This document shows, in pieces, positions 31,945 through 38,739 of a stretch of DNA of 53,687 bases. This stretch comes from a virus. Each line of letters starts with the position of its first letter. Position 1 is the first letter of the stretch. The stretch is from the IMG/VR virus record IMGVR_UViG_3300036827_000021, positions 1 to 53,687 of that record, one strand, 5' to 3'. The notes under the pieces are model-generated. The model had not been told where the DNA came from, did not search any database, and worked only from the letters and a program-made list of their open reading frames with translations. The position numbers and the translations under genes were made by a program.

Positions 31945-32307
31945 ATGGACATCAAACTCGGTGACTCCGACAAGGTCGTAGTCGAGTACTACGGCCTCAT
32001 GAGTGCTCCAGAGGGAACACCAGGGTCGGAGATCGTGCCCGAAAAGGACGCGCCTGAAGAGAGCGTCCGTCAGTCCAAGGTTCGAGTCGCTGTCATCGAC
32101 AATCAGGACCAGGATTACTACTGTGTCCTGTGGCAGTACATCGAAGGCAACGGTGAGGACATCTGGCACCTGATGTTCCGCGATGACAAGCTCCACAAGG
32201 TGATGAGCTACTGGGAGTCGTTCATCACCGACCTCATTACGGACTACGGACACGGTAACGTGTACCACGATGGTGTCTACCGCACCATCTGGGGAAGTGA
32301 GGAGTAA
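31945..32307 (+). CDS. Hypothetical acidic protein
   Basis: A 120-residue protein started at the ATG with GAGAGGA upstream, after the structured leader. Alpha/beta with many acidic residues (VVVEYYGLMSAPEGTPGSEIVPEKDAPEE, then YYCVLWQYIEGNGEDIWHLMFRDD, WESFITDLITDYGHGNVYHDG). Overlaps the next gene by one base. Unrecognised. Confidence 0.6.
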   Translation: MDIKLGDSDKVVVEYYGLMSAPEGTPGSEIVPEKDAPEESVRQSKVRVAVIDNQDQDYYCVLWQYIEGNGEDIWHLMFRDDKLHKVMSYWESFITDLITDYGHGNVYHDGVYRTIWGSEE

Positions 32308-32651
32308 TGACCGAAACACGCAAACCCCGTAAGGCGACGCTAGTACCTGTGCTCGAGTACTTGCAGGAGCACGCCAATCAGCCTGTGTTCGTCAGCGAGC
32401 TGGTAGAGAACCTCGGATTGACGTCGAAGAACGCTGTGCAGACAGCAGTCGCCAGCGCCATCAAGCAGGACACTGCAGGAGCAACCGCTCACCTACAGAT
32501 CCTGATACCCGGCAACCAGTGGCGATGGAACTCGTCACCGGCACTCGACAAGTCGACCAACGTGTTGTACGAGCAGCTCGCAGTTACTAAGGCGGGCAAG
32601 ATCATCGTGCAAGACGAGGACGGCGAGCTGTACCAGCTAGTCGAACTGTAG
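32307..32651 (+). CDS. Winged-helix DNA-binding protein
   Basis: A 114-residue protein whose residues 10-50 form a helix-turn-helix (LVPVLEYLQEHANQPVFVSELVENLGLTSKNAVQTAVASAIKQ). A wing-like hairpin follows (HLQILIPGNQWRWN), then a small C-terminal sheet (AGKIIVQDEDGELYQLVEL). The pattern is that of a transcriptional regulator acting on phage or host promoters. It is coupled to the gene before (TAATG) and followed by a terminator hairpin. Confidence 0.65.
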   Translation: MTETRKPRKATLVPVLEYLQEHANQPVFVSELVENLGLTSKNAVQTAVASAIKQDTAGATAHLQILIPGNQWRWNSSPALDKSTNVLYEQLAVTKAGKIIVQDEDGELYQLVEL

Positions 32652-32658
32652 TACCCAG

Positions 32659-32686
32659 CCCCAGGGAGTTTCATCGCTCTCTGGGG
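32659..32686 (+). terminator. 10-bp terminator-like hairpin
   Basis: CCCCAGGGAG (32659-32668) pairs with CTCTCTGGGG (32677-32686), one G-T pair, 8-base loop. It sits 7 bases after the stop of the winged-helix gene. No long U-run follows. Confidence 0.6.
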
Positions 32687-32722
32687 CGCGCAGTAAGTGT
32701 AACAACTGCACAGGAAGGGAGC

Positions 32723-33142
32723 ATGGGTAATAGGCGAAAACTACCTCGTGCAAACTTGAGGAAGGCGCTCGCGAAGTGGCAAAAGGGTCACCTGAGGACT
32801 GTTATCGAGGGTGATGCTCATGTCGAAGAGTTCCTTGCTGCAAGTGCCAAACGAAGACAACGGATGCATGACATCGTCAATGGAGGGGAGGAAGCAGTTG
32901 CCCAACGCTACCAAGAGATCCGTGAAGCCACGGCAGCCATCGTTGAAGATGCCCGCCGTCGTAGTGCGGATCAGCAAGCACTCGTGGACCGCCGTATGTA
33001 CGGCCTCGAACAAGACCTGTCAGAAGTTCGTGGCGAGTCACAGGACGCACAACGGAGCACACCACAGCAAGGCAGTACACAACCGCCTGAGCCACCCTCG
33101 CACAACCAATTTGACACAGGAGAGTGGGTGAATCCACAATGA
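32723..33142 (+). CDS. Hypothetical coiled-coil protein
   Basis: A 139-residue protein with a basic start (MGNRRKLPRANLRKALAKW), a long charged helix (AHVEEFLAASAKRRQRMHDI, then EAVAQRYQEIREATAAIVEDARRRSADQQ) and a disordered Gln, Pro-rich tail. Overlaps the next gene by 4 bases. Could bind nucleic acid or oligomerise. Confidence 0.6.
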   Translation: MGNRRKLPRANLRKALAKWQKGHLRTVIEGDAHVEEFLAASAKRRQRMHDIVNGGEEAVAQRYQEIREATAAIVEDARRRSADQQALVDRRMYGLEQDLSEVRGESQDAQRSTPQQGSTQPPEPPSHNQFDTGEWVNPQ

Positions 33143-33384
33143 CACAACCCAGCAAAGAGAGCCAACAGATGATGTTGATGCTCGATGGTCAGAGCACCGA
33201 AGATGCTCTGGAACGCATCGACTCGTTGTTCACTACACTGCGTAGCGACATTCATGCAGACGTGCACAACCCTGATCTTGTTCCCTCACAGCAGTACGGG
33301 AACCTCATGGCCATCCTCGATGCAGTCGTGACAAGCATGCAGTACCTCGTGCAGCAGATCAGAGACGACACCGCCGATGGTTGA
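33139..33384 (+). CDS. Small helical protein
   Basis: An 81-residue protein with two long amphipathic helices (TEDALERIDSLFTTLRSDIHADV and YGNLMAILDAVVTSMQYLVQQI). ATG at 33139 is used; GTG at 33124 has its ribosome site too close. Unrecognised. Confidence 0.6.
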   Translation: MTQPSKESQQMMLMLDGQSTEDALERIDSLFTTLRSDIHADVHNPDLVPSQQYGNLMAILDAVVTSMQYLVQQIRDDTADG

Positions 33385-33550
33385 GAACATAGCCATCTTC
33401 GTACGCATTCGGATCGAGGGAGCCCTAGGCCCTTGGAGGTTCGAAGGCTTCTACGACAATAGTGGCAAACTAGACCTGGAGGAGATCAAGGCTGACGTTG
33501 AACGTGAGAACGGACCAAACACGTACTTCGAAGTCAGACTTCCCCAGTAG
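33377..33550 (+). CDS. 57-residue hypothetical protein
   Basis: Starts within the end of the preceding gene. Compact alpha/beta: MVENIAIFVRIRIEG, LGPWRFEGFYDNSGKLDLEEIKADVERENG, TYFEVRLPQ. Strands and helix alternate as in small single-domain proteins. Unrecognised; last gene before promoter P33. Confidence 0.6.
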   Translation: MVENIAIFVRIRIEGALGPWRFEGFYDNSGKLDLEEIKADVERENGPNTYFEVRLPQ

Positions 33551-33581
33551 GGAAAAACGTGTCTCTCGCTAAAGATACCAC

Positions 33582-33611
33582 TTGCAAAGGGCAGCGAGGT
33601 CACTATATAAT
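33582..33611 (+). promoter_or_regulatory. Promoter P33, GAGGTC-type
   Basis: TTGCAA (33582-33587), 18-base spacer, TATAAT (33606-33611), GAGGTC four bases before the -10 box. It differs from P31 at only a few positions over 40 bases. Drives the gene at 33730. Confidence 0.75.
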
Positions 33612-33620
33612 TGAATTAGT

Positions 33621-33687
33621 ACGCAAACAAACTGCGTGCTAGACAAGTACAGGTAACAAATCGCAGATCGAGTGCAGAGGGCACTCG
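33621..33687 (+). other. Structured leader of the 33730 gene
   Basis: GTACGCA and TGCGTGC form a 7-bp stem near 33620-33640. CGAGTGC-AGAGG-GCACTCG (33669-33687) forms another 7-bp stem with GCAGAG at its loop. A third, CCACT-GCATG-AGTGG, lies at 33700-33714. It lies between P33 and the ATG. Confidence 0.5.
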
Positions 33688-33729
33688 GCGATCAAGGGGC
33701 CACTGCATGAGTGGTAGAAGGAGTACGAA

Positions 33730-34287
33730 ATGTCTCGAGGAGACCGCAATTCCAGCACCGTCACCGAAGAGTCCGAAGTCGAGACCCCCGAGGTCACCGA
33801 CGACGGTACGGAGACGCCGGCTGCGGAAGGCGACAGCACCGAGAAGGCAGCGAAGGCTGCCAAGGAGCCGGCACGAGGAGACCTCGACGCGGGGCTCGTG
33901 ACTCCGGTTCAGCTCGCTCGTGAGCTGTCGAAGCCGATCGACGGGAACGCGGAGAACACGGATCCGTCGAACTTCCGCTACACCAGCTCGAAGACCGGCT
34001 CGCACGTCGTGCCTCCGCAGATGGTGTACAGCTACATCAACAACGCCGGCGAGAAGAACCCGTACCCGGGCAAGACGGTGACGGACTCGCTCGGCAAGGA
34101 GCGTGCCAACGTCGTGACCACCGCTGAGGGCCTTGCCTGGTGGGACGCGAAGAACGCTCGCGTTGCTGCCAGCAAGCAGGCCAAGGCAGAGAAGGAAGCC
34201 GCGAAGGCTGCCAAGGCTGCCAAGGCTGCCAGTGGTGAGTCGAGCACTGGTGAGTCGACCGAGGGTGCGGTCGAAGAGGCCGAGTAA
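33730..34287 (+). CDS. Putative DNA-binding protein, PPQ-Y-Y family copy 2
   Basis: A 185-residue protein in three parts. Residues 1-55 are disordered and Glu, Thr-rich. Residues 56-135 form the conserved core (TPVQLARELSKPIDG, VVPPQMVYSYINNAG, a basic wing, VVTTAEGLAWWDAKNARVAA). Residues 136-185 form a Lys, Ala helix with AKAAKAAKAA from a 9-base tandem repeat at 34204-34230. The core aligns with 25490 and 37085 around PPQ-x-V-Y-x-Y. It has its own strong promoter and structured leader, so high expression is likely. The histone-like basic tail fits DNA binding. Confidence 0.6.
   Translation: MSRGDRNSSTVTEESEVETPEVTDDGTETPAAEGDSTEKAAKAAKEPARGDLDAGLVTPVQLARELSKPIDGNAENTDPSNFRYTSSKTGSHVVPPQMVYSYINNAGEKNPYPGKTVTDSLGKERANVVTTAEGLAWWDAKNARVAASKQAKAEKEAAKAAKAAKAASGESSTGESTEGAVEEAE
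34204..34230. repeat. Tandem 9-base repeat, three copies
   Basis: AAGGCTGCC three times in a row, coding Lys-Ala-Ala repeats in the tail of the preceding gene. A one-base-shifted TGGTGAGTCGA pair lies just after it. Confidence 0.8.
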
Positions 34288-34384
34288 CACCCCAAGACGC
34301 CGACTGGTAGATGTCGCAAGGGTGAACTACACGATAAGGTAACCTTTGCGGGAGAGTCGCGGGCCTGGCTACAACAGCGACGGA

Positions 34385-34470
34385 GTGCGTGCGTCCGAAG
34401 GACGAAGGTGGTAACTCGGCATTGGCTAGCAGTGTCGGGTGAAGCGCAGGTTCAAATCCTGTCACGCACA
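34385..34470 (+). tRNA. tRNA-like structure 2 (unusual)
   Basis: A perfect 7-bp acceptor stem (GTGCGTG 34385-34391 with 34463-34469) and a canonical T-arm (GCAGG-TTCAAAT-CCTGT, 34446-34462). Between them are 54 bases: a short CGTCC-GAA-GGACG hairpin where a D-arm would sit, and a weak GGCAT...GTGTC stem with CTA at its loop. No normal anticodon loop with T33. A tRNA mimic or decayed tRNA is likely. A 10-bp hairpin follows at once. Confidence 0.4.
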
Positions 34471-34473
34471 CTC

Positions 34474-34507
34474 GGCGCCGAGGTTTCCCTTCTGTTTCCT
34501 CGGCGCC
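34474..34507 (+). terminator. 10-bp GC-rich hairpin
   Basis: GGCGCCGAGG (34474-34483) pairs perfectly with 34498-34507. The 14-base loop is pyrimidine-rich. Directly follows the second tRNA-like fold. Terminator or 3' processing hairpin. Confidence 0.65.
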
Positions 34508-34514
34508 CCTAAAG

Positions 34515-34607
34515 GTAGTGGCAGAGGTAAGTGTGCAGCGCGTCGGACCGAGGACCTGGCGCAGCGCCACATGCGCGGCAGGGGTTGGTCGCGTAACCTC
34601 TGCCACT
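34515..34607 (+). ncRNA. Long imperfect hairpin, candidate structured RNA
   Basis: AGTGGCAGAGGT near 34517-34528 is exactly complementary to ACCTCTGCCACT near 34597-34608. Inside are a partial CGCG...CGCG stem and TGGCG-CAG-CGCCA. There is no gene on either strand. Together with 34288-34514 it makes a 400-base structured noncoding stretch before promoter P34. Confidence 0.4.
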
Positions 34608-34644
34608 GCCCTATCTTTGGACTTTTACATCTCGGAAGGACGGG

Positions 34645-34674
34645 TTGCGAAGCCAATATGTAACCCTATATAAT
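34645..34674 (+). promoter_or_regulatory. Promoter P34
   Basis: TTGCGA (34645-34650), 18-base spacer, TATAAT (34669-34674). Lacks the GAGGTC element of its relatives. 23 bases upstream of the next ATG. Confidence 0.65.
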
Positions 34675-34696
34675 AGAACATAAGGAGAGGAGATTG

Positions 34697-34903
34697 ATGC
34701 ACGGACTACCCAAGCCAGTCTGGCTTACCAGCACTGAACGAACTGTGCTGAGGGACATCCTGACGCTCCACATCGAGCAGCAACACTCAACGTTGCCGTT
34801 GATGGGTAAGGACCATCAGTTGTCGCATGACGACCTGGTCTCTACGCTCGATTGTGTCGAGGACGACGTCGAGACAGCAAAGGGGGTGATGGCAAAACTA
34901 TGA
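34697..34903 (+). CDS. Small hypothetical protein
   Basis: A 68-residue protein starting at the ATG after GGAGAGGAGATTG. Mostly helical (TSTERTVLRDILTLHIEQQH, SHDDLVSTLDCVEDDVETAKGVM). Directly behind promoter P34 and coupled by ATGA to the next gene. Unrecognised. Confidence 0.6.
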   Translation: MHGLPKPVWLTSTERTVLRDILTLHIEQQHSTLPLMGKDHQLSHDDLVSTLDCVEDDVETAKGVMAKL

Positions 34904-35367
34904 CTACAGCTACCCCTATCGCGGATGTTTCCGCTTCGGAAGAGAAGGCCCTACCAGCTCTCTTTGAACACTGCCAGAACGTGTACAAGGCAATGTTCGA
35001 GGTCGCAGAGCCTGATGATGTTGGCGATCTCATTTACAAGGGCTTCCTAACCCGCCTGATCACGACGCAGCTTAGTCTGTCGGGTCCGCACTACACCTGG
35101 TGTATGCAGCGACTCAAGGCAATGGGTTGTGTCCGACAGCTGCGACGTGGGGGGTCGACCTCGCCCAGTGAGTGGATGTTGTTCACGGAACCCACAGAGG
35201 CATTGTTCCGTGCGACTGAAGACAAGACCACACGGCGCAATTCCGGAGACCGCATTGGTCAGTTGCGTGACGAGCTCGTACTCACCAACCAGAAGGTCAA
35301 CACGCTCGAGACCGAGCTACAGAAGGTCAAGCAGGCGCTCTTTGATCTGCTTGGAGAGGAGAAGTAA
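34900..35367 (+). CDS. Winged-helix protein with coiled-coil tail
   Basis: A 155-residue protein. Residues 40-100 look like a winged helix (IYKGFLTRLITTQLSLSGPHYTWCMQRLKAMGCVRQLRRGG, then SEWMLFTEP). Residues 115-155 are a coiled coil (RIGQLRDELVLTNQKVNTLETELQKVKQALFDLL). A dimeric DNA-binding regulator is plausible. Overlaps both neighbours. Confidence 0.55.
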   Translation: MTTATPIADVSASEEKALPALFEHCQNVYKAMFEVAEPDDVGDLIYKGFLTRLITTQLSLSGPHYTWCMQRLKAMGCVRQLRRGGSTSPSEWMLFTEPTEALFRATEDKTTRRNSGDRIGQLRDELVLTNQKVNTLETELQKVKQALFDLLGEEK

Positions 35368-35570
35368 TGGACGGTTACGAAGGTGTCCGAGAAGTCACGC
35401 CGTCAGGCACACTCGCCATCGAGGTCGAAATCTCGTTGGCAGAAGGTACTACCATAGAAGACGTGATGGACGACATCAGGTCAGCAACGCTCGCCGTGGG
35501 TGTCGGTATGCAGACCCAAGACGGCAAGGACTACGAGGTCAACTACGTCGAGGTGCATCAGACATCATGA
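35367..35570 (+). CDS. Small hypothetical protein
   Basis: A 67-residue alpha/beta protein (TLAIEVEISLAEGTTIEDVMDDIRSATLAVGVGMQTQDGKDYEVNYVEVHQ), a beta-alpha-beta layout that could dimerise. TAATG overlap upstream and ATGA overlap downstream. Unrecognised. Confidence 0.6.
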   Translation: MDGYEGVREVTPSGTLAIEVEISLAEGTTIEDVMDDIRSATLAVGVGMQTQDGKDYEVNYVEVHQTS

Positions 35571-35959
35571 CCGAATCTGTGGAAAGCACCTACGAAGAGG
35601 CAACGCGCTGTCCCAAGTGCCGTAAGCCTGGCGAGGTCACTCGTAAGGACAAGACAGGTAAGCAGTCGAGGCTGCCTAAGGGCACCATGGTGCACACTGT
35701 GTACTGTCGAAACCAGATCTGCCCTTGGCTTGACACCTGCTGGCTGGTGCAGGTCAACAAGGACGGCACCGTACCGCCTCCCACAAACCACAAGGGGCAG
35801 GCCAAGATCTACCCCACTGAGCGCTTCAAGGACCATGACGAGATGGCCAAGCGTGTGGTCGATGCTCTACATCAGGAACTGGATCGGTCTACGGACTTCG
35901 ACAAGCTTGGACGTACACCAGGTCAGGCACATGAGATCCCGAACCCAGGTGCACGGTGA
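35567..35959 (+). CDS. Zinc-finger protein
   Basis: A 130-residue protein started at the ATG overlapping the previous stop. CPKC at residues 15-18 and CRNQICPWLDTC at 47-58 give at least four Cys for a zinc ribbon. The rest is basic and then helical (MAKRVVDALHQELDRS). A DNA- or RNA-binding role is likely. A longer frame from 35129 is a shadow of the previous gene. Confidence 0.6.
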   Translation: MTESVESTYEEATRCPKCRKPGEVTRKDKTGKQSRLPKGTMVHTVYCRNQICPWLDTCWLVQVNKDGTVPPPTNHKGQAKIYPTERFKDHDEMAKRVVDALHQELDRSTDFDKLGRTPGQAHEIPNPGAR

Positions 35960-36312
35960 CGGTTCCCGCCGACCACCCGATGGTCGACAAGTATGTGCGC
36001 CCTTCCGACGTGCTGATCGTAGGTGCTCGGATCACCGACGATGTGGTGAGGACGCTCCGTACCATCGTCGAGCCGCACCTAGAAGCCGCGATCCGCGCTG
36101 ACGAGCGACGGCTCGCTCTCGCCGTCATGTCTCCCGACGCTGTGCCCGGCCCCGTCCGGGACGCGATCGAGGCCCAAGTACACGCCGAGTACGACGAACG
36201 AATCGACGCGGCAATCGAGTGGGGCCGTGCACACGCGGAGGAGATCAGCGTCTTGCCCCTCTTCCGAGCGCTCGGCGTCATGCCTCCCGCTCGCGGTGAA
36301 GGAGGACAGTAA
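35956..36312 (+). CDS. Hypothetical helical protein
   Basis: A 118-residue protein starting with GTG that overlaps the previous stop. Long helices (ITDDVVRTLRTIVEPHLEAAIRADERRLALAVM, VRDAIEAQVHAEYDERIDAAIEWGRAHAEE). Codon use is more GC-rich than the genes around it. Unrecognised. Confidence 0.6.
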   Translation: MTVPADHPMVDKYVRPSDVLIVGARITDDVVRTLRTIVEPHLEAAIRADERRLALAVMSPDAVPGPVRDAIEAQVHAEYDERIDAAIEWGRAHAEEISVLPLFRALGVMPPARGEGGQ

Positions 36313-36701
36313 TGGGATTTGGTGTTCAGACTAAAGCGTTCTACCCAGAAGTCTGGGACCCTGCTATCGGAGCGTGGGTCAAAGCCAAACGCATCAACAT
36401 GACTGGCAACATCATCGTGTGTCAGAGCATGCATGCAGCGGCTAAGGAGGCCGAGCGCGTAGCGAGGCAGATGGACTATCCCAAGTGGCGCGTGGTCAAC
36501 AGAGAGGGCTACGAGATCACTGTACCCGACCCTAGTACCAACGCAGGCAACATTGCACACGCCAAGCTACGTACGGAGCATCGGAAGCCTGGCAGGAAGC
36601 GTAGTCAGTGGTCCATGCTCAAGGAAGCAACACAGCAGCGGTATCTACGAGCTGGGATCACACCTGAACAGTACGATGCAGGAAAGCGTATCCTCAAGTA
36701 G
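36312..36701 (+). CDS. Hypothetical basic protein
   Basis: A 129-residue protein. The first 65 residues are alpha/beta (VWDPAIGAWVKAKRINMTGNIIVCQSMHAAAKEAERVARQM). The second half is basic (TEHRKPGRKRSQWSMLKEATQQRYLRAGITPEQYDAGKRILK). It resembles nucleic-acid-binding accessory proteins. Last gene before the second copy of the 95-nt element. Confidence 0.6.
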   Translation: MGFGVQTKAFYPEVWDPAIGAWVKAKRINMTGNIIVCQSMHAAAKEAERVARQMDYPKWRVVNREGYEITVPDPSTNAGNIAHAKLRTEHRKPGRKRSQWSMLKEATQQRYLRAGITPEQYDAGKRILK

Positions 36702-36703
36702 GT

Positions 36704-36798
36704 CTCTCTGCAAGTCTAACTCACTCGTACCCTCGTGGTATATATGGCTGTAGAGGTGATGGTAAAAACCTATTAGACTCAAAAGGACAAGGTCTAAC
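36704..36798. repeat. 95-nt noncoding element, inverted copy of 377-471
   Basis: Same length and conserved ends as the left copy, in opposite orientation. It begins 3 bases after a stop and ends 37 bases before promoter P36. Carries GTCTAAC twice and TTAGACT once. It may be an operator set or an RNA processing element. Confidence 0.6.
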
Positions 36799-36834
36799 AG
36801 CTAGTCTCAATCAAACAGACCTTCAAGTAAACCG

Positions 36835-36864
36835 TTGATATGTCAAGCGGGGTCAGCGTATAAT
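36835..36864 (+). promoter_or_regulatory. Promoter P36, GAGGTC-type
   Basis: TTGATA (36835-36840), 18-base spacer, TATAAT (36859-36864). GGGGTC stands four bases before the -10 box. Drives the 36909 gene and what follows. Confidence 0.7.
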
Positions 36865-36908
36865 TATTACATAAGGCATTTAGTCTAGGCACACAAGGGG
36901 GTGCTTAC

Positions 36909-37088
36909 ATGGCTACGTTTGTAGACGACAACAACAACAAGGTAAAGGCTGTCACTGCAGAGCAACATGCACTCGACAACCCTGGTCACATAGTGACAGT
37001 GCAAGCAAGACGCACGAGGTCGAAGTTCTTCATGCTCATCACTGCTTGTCACAGTTGTGCGTGGTGGAACGAAGAAGGCTACAAGTGA
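36909..37088 (+). CDS. 59-residue protein with CxxC motif
   Basis: Below the usual length cut-off but with AAGGGGGTG upstream and promoter P36 44 bases away. Sequence: MATFVDDNNNKVKAVTAEQH, then RSKFFMLITACHSCAWWNEEGYK. ACHSC may bind metal with a partner or be redox-active. Overlaps the next gene by 4 bases. Confidence 0.6.
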   Translation: MATFVDDNNNKVKAVTAEQHALDNPGHIVTVQARRTRSKFFMLITACHSCAWWNEEGYK

Positions 37089-37378
37089 CGGCTCCTCACG
37101 TACACGCTGACAGCGAAGCGCTGAGGCGACAGATCGAAGAGGACGAACTAGACGACAAGCTCGAACTAGCCCTCGGTGGCATCATCAAGATGACGGTGAT
37201 CGAGTATGCTAAGACTCGGAGTCGAAAGACAGGCATGCTCATTGCACCTCAAAACGTGTACTACTACATTCGATCAGGGAAGATCGATCAAGAGGTCTGC
37301 ATCTGTGGACGTAAGGTTATCGACGTGAAGTCTGCAGACGACTTCTTCAATGCCCTAGACAAGAAGGGTAAAACGTGA
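37085..37378 (+). CDS. Putative DNA-binding protein, PPQ-Y-Y family copy 3
   Basis: A 97-residue protein starting with GTG at 37085 inside the previous stop. Core: LGGIIKMTVIEYAKTRSRKTGMLIAPQNVYYYIRSGKIDQEVCICGRKVIDVKSADDFFNALDKK. This aligns with the cores of 25490 and 33730 at APQ-x-V-Y-Y-Y, followed by a wing and a final helix. It is the shortest of the three, and the layout is closest to a plain winged helix. Overlaps the next gene by 4 bases. Confidence 0.6.
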   Translation: MTAPHVHADSEALRRQIEEDELDDKLELALGGIIKMTVIEYAKTRSRKTGMLIAPQNVYYYIRSGKIDQEVCICGRKVIDVKSADDFFNALDKKGKT

Positions 37379-37701
37379 GTACCTACCAATCGACACTACC
37401 CCGTGTCTTTCCATGGGGGCTTGCACTAAAGCCAGTAGCAGTTGCCTTCTTGGTGAAGACGCTACTCGACCCGCGTCTACGTGCTGACGTGGAACAGGGA
37501 AGCTCGTTCGCAGTAACAGTTGACAACTGGAACGGAACATGGAACCTCTGGCTATCAGAAGTCAGCTACAACTTCCTGCTCGAGGGGAACTACTTTGTCG
37601 AAGCCGACCGACTCGCCTACCCACAACCCCGAAGCGAGGACGTACAACCCGAGGTACAGGAGACGGAAGAGGTATCAAGGCGCGACTTGGGCACCAGCTG
37701 A
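37375..37701 (+). CDS. Hypothetical protein
   Basis: A 108-residue protein (LPRVFPWGLALKPVAVAFLVKTLLDPRLRADVEQG, FAVTVDNWNGTWNLWLSEVSYNFLLEGNYFVEADRL) with an acidic disordered end. The stop is TGA followed by C. The zinc-motif reading frame downstream is in the +1 frame relative to it, so the two may be linked (see findings). Confidence 0.6.
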   Translation: MSTYQSTLPRVFPWGLALKPVAVAFLVKTLLDPRLRADVEQGSSFAVTVDNWNGTWNLWLSEVSYNFLLEGNYFVEADRLAYPQPRSEDVQPEVQETEEVSRRDLGTS

Positions 37702-37897
37702 CACAAGTGCTGCACTAGGCGATGGTGTCTGGTGCAAGGCGTGCAAGATACGACATGGCTACAAGAACGCCATGGACGTGAACTACTTCTACAACACAGT
37801 GTCAAAGTTGTGGGAGATCCACTGGTCTTGTAAGAAGACAGGTAACGTTCTTGACATCACTGACAAGAACACATTCAGTCCTAAGGAGGACAAGTGA
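37702..37897 (+). CDS. CKAC-containing reading frame without clear start
   Basis: The frame encodes LGDGVWCKACKIRHGYKN, then YFYNTVSKLWEIHWSCKKTGNVLDITDKNTF, with real codon bias and a Cys-x-x-Cys...Cys pattern. There is no ATG, GTG or TTG near its beginning. The first ATG in frame (37771) cuts off the CKAC motif. It is either joined to the previous gene by a +1 shift at the stop, begun at an unusual codon, or broken by an indel. Overlaps the next gene by 4 bases. Confidence 0.45.
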
Positions 37898-38448
37898 CAG
37901 ACCACAGCCAACACAACGAGCAGCTGACTGGACACGAAGTGACCTTCAACGAGCGTGAGAAGGAAGCGCTGCTCGAAGTACACCCTGAGCTGGCAGAGCA
38001 CCTTCAGGTCAATTCCGGACCTGAGCGTGAGGCAGCCTTGGAGCGAGCCAAGGAAATCTGGGACATTGGCGTTGAAGACCTTCGTGCAAAGCTTGGTGAA
38101 GGTATCATGTACGAACCCTTCACAGACATCGCTACGTACATCACTCGCTTCGCACAAGAACGCATGGCTTTAGCCACCATCCAGGCCTTGCTGACTGGTG
38201 GTGGCAGTAACAGTGCATCAGAACGTGAGGTCATCCGTGTCCAGCAGGAGATCATCATGACACAACTCCAGACAGCCCTGGTAGCCGGCTATCGCTACGG
38301 ACAAGCTGGTGGCGACCTCGGTGAGATCAAGGCAATGGAGATCGACCTTGCCAAGGATTGTGGCAACGAGCGTTGCCCTATTCACCACCCACAGGATGGG
38401 CATGATGTCAAGACCATCAACCCCGACAAGACAGGGATGTACCTCTAA
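37894..38448 (+). CDS. Hypothetical helical protein
   Basis: A 184-residue protein from GTG at 37894, overlapping the previous frame. Mostly helix (FNEREKEALLEVHPELAEHL, EREAALERAKEIWDIGVEDLRAKL, REVIRVQQEIIMTQLQTALVAGYRYGQ). The end holds CGNERCPIHHP, a possible metal site with two Cys and two His. Coupled to the next gene by TAATG. Confidence 0.6.
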   Translation: MTDHSQHNEQLTGHEVTFNEREKEALLEVHPELAEHLQVNSGPEREAALERAKEIWDIGVEDLRAKLGEGIMYEPFTDIATYITRFAQERMALATIQALLTGGGSNSASEREVIRVQQEIIMTQLQTALVAGYRYGQAGGDLGEIKAMEIDLAKDCGNERCPIHHPQDGHDVKTINPDKTGMYL

Positions 38449-38687
38449 TGCCCAGTCAGGCATCGTACGCCAACGCCATCAATGAAACCAAGGCCAAGAA
38501 TGCAGCACAGAAACCCAAGAGGCCTGCACCCAACCGCATCCCTCTGACTAAGGTGGACAACCACTACATCGGCGGGAAGTGCCTAGGGTGTGGCGGTTCA
38601 TGTGAGGTCTGGTTCAACTACCAGCTATGCAGGATCTGTGTCAACATTCGACCCAACGCAGTCACAGGTCCCGGCTACACCTCCTAA
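38448..38687 (+). CDS. Small zinc-finger protein
   Basis: A 79-residue protein with a basic N-terminus (KAKNAAQKPKRPAPNR) and a Cys cluster KCLGCGGSCEVWFNYQLCRIC: CxxC...CxxC zinc-ribbon spacing. Likely binds nucleic acid. Followed by a 14-base repeat (38691-38704) and the helicase gene. Confidence 0.6.
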   Translation: MPSQASYANAINETKAKNAAQKPKRPAPNRIPLTKVDNHYIGGKCLGCGGSCEVWFNYQLCRICVNIRPNAVTGPGYTS

Positions 38688-38690
38688 CCA

Positions 38691-38704
38691 GCGTGTGGTC
38701 TTTG
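38691..38704 (+). repeat. 14-base repeat GCGTGTGGTCTTTG (second copy)
   Basis: Identical to 30469-30482. Both copies start 3-8 bases after a stop codon, in intergenic DNA just before a new transcription or translation unit. May be part of a processing or regulatory site. Confidence 0.55.
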
Positions 38705-38739
38705 TTCAATAGCGCAGGCGTTTCCTGAAAGGAAGCTAC

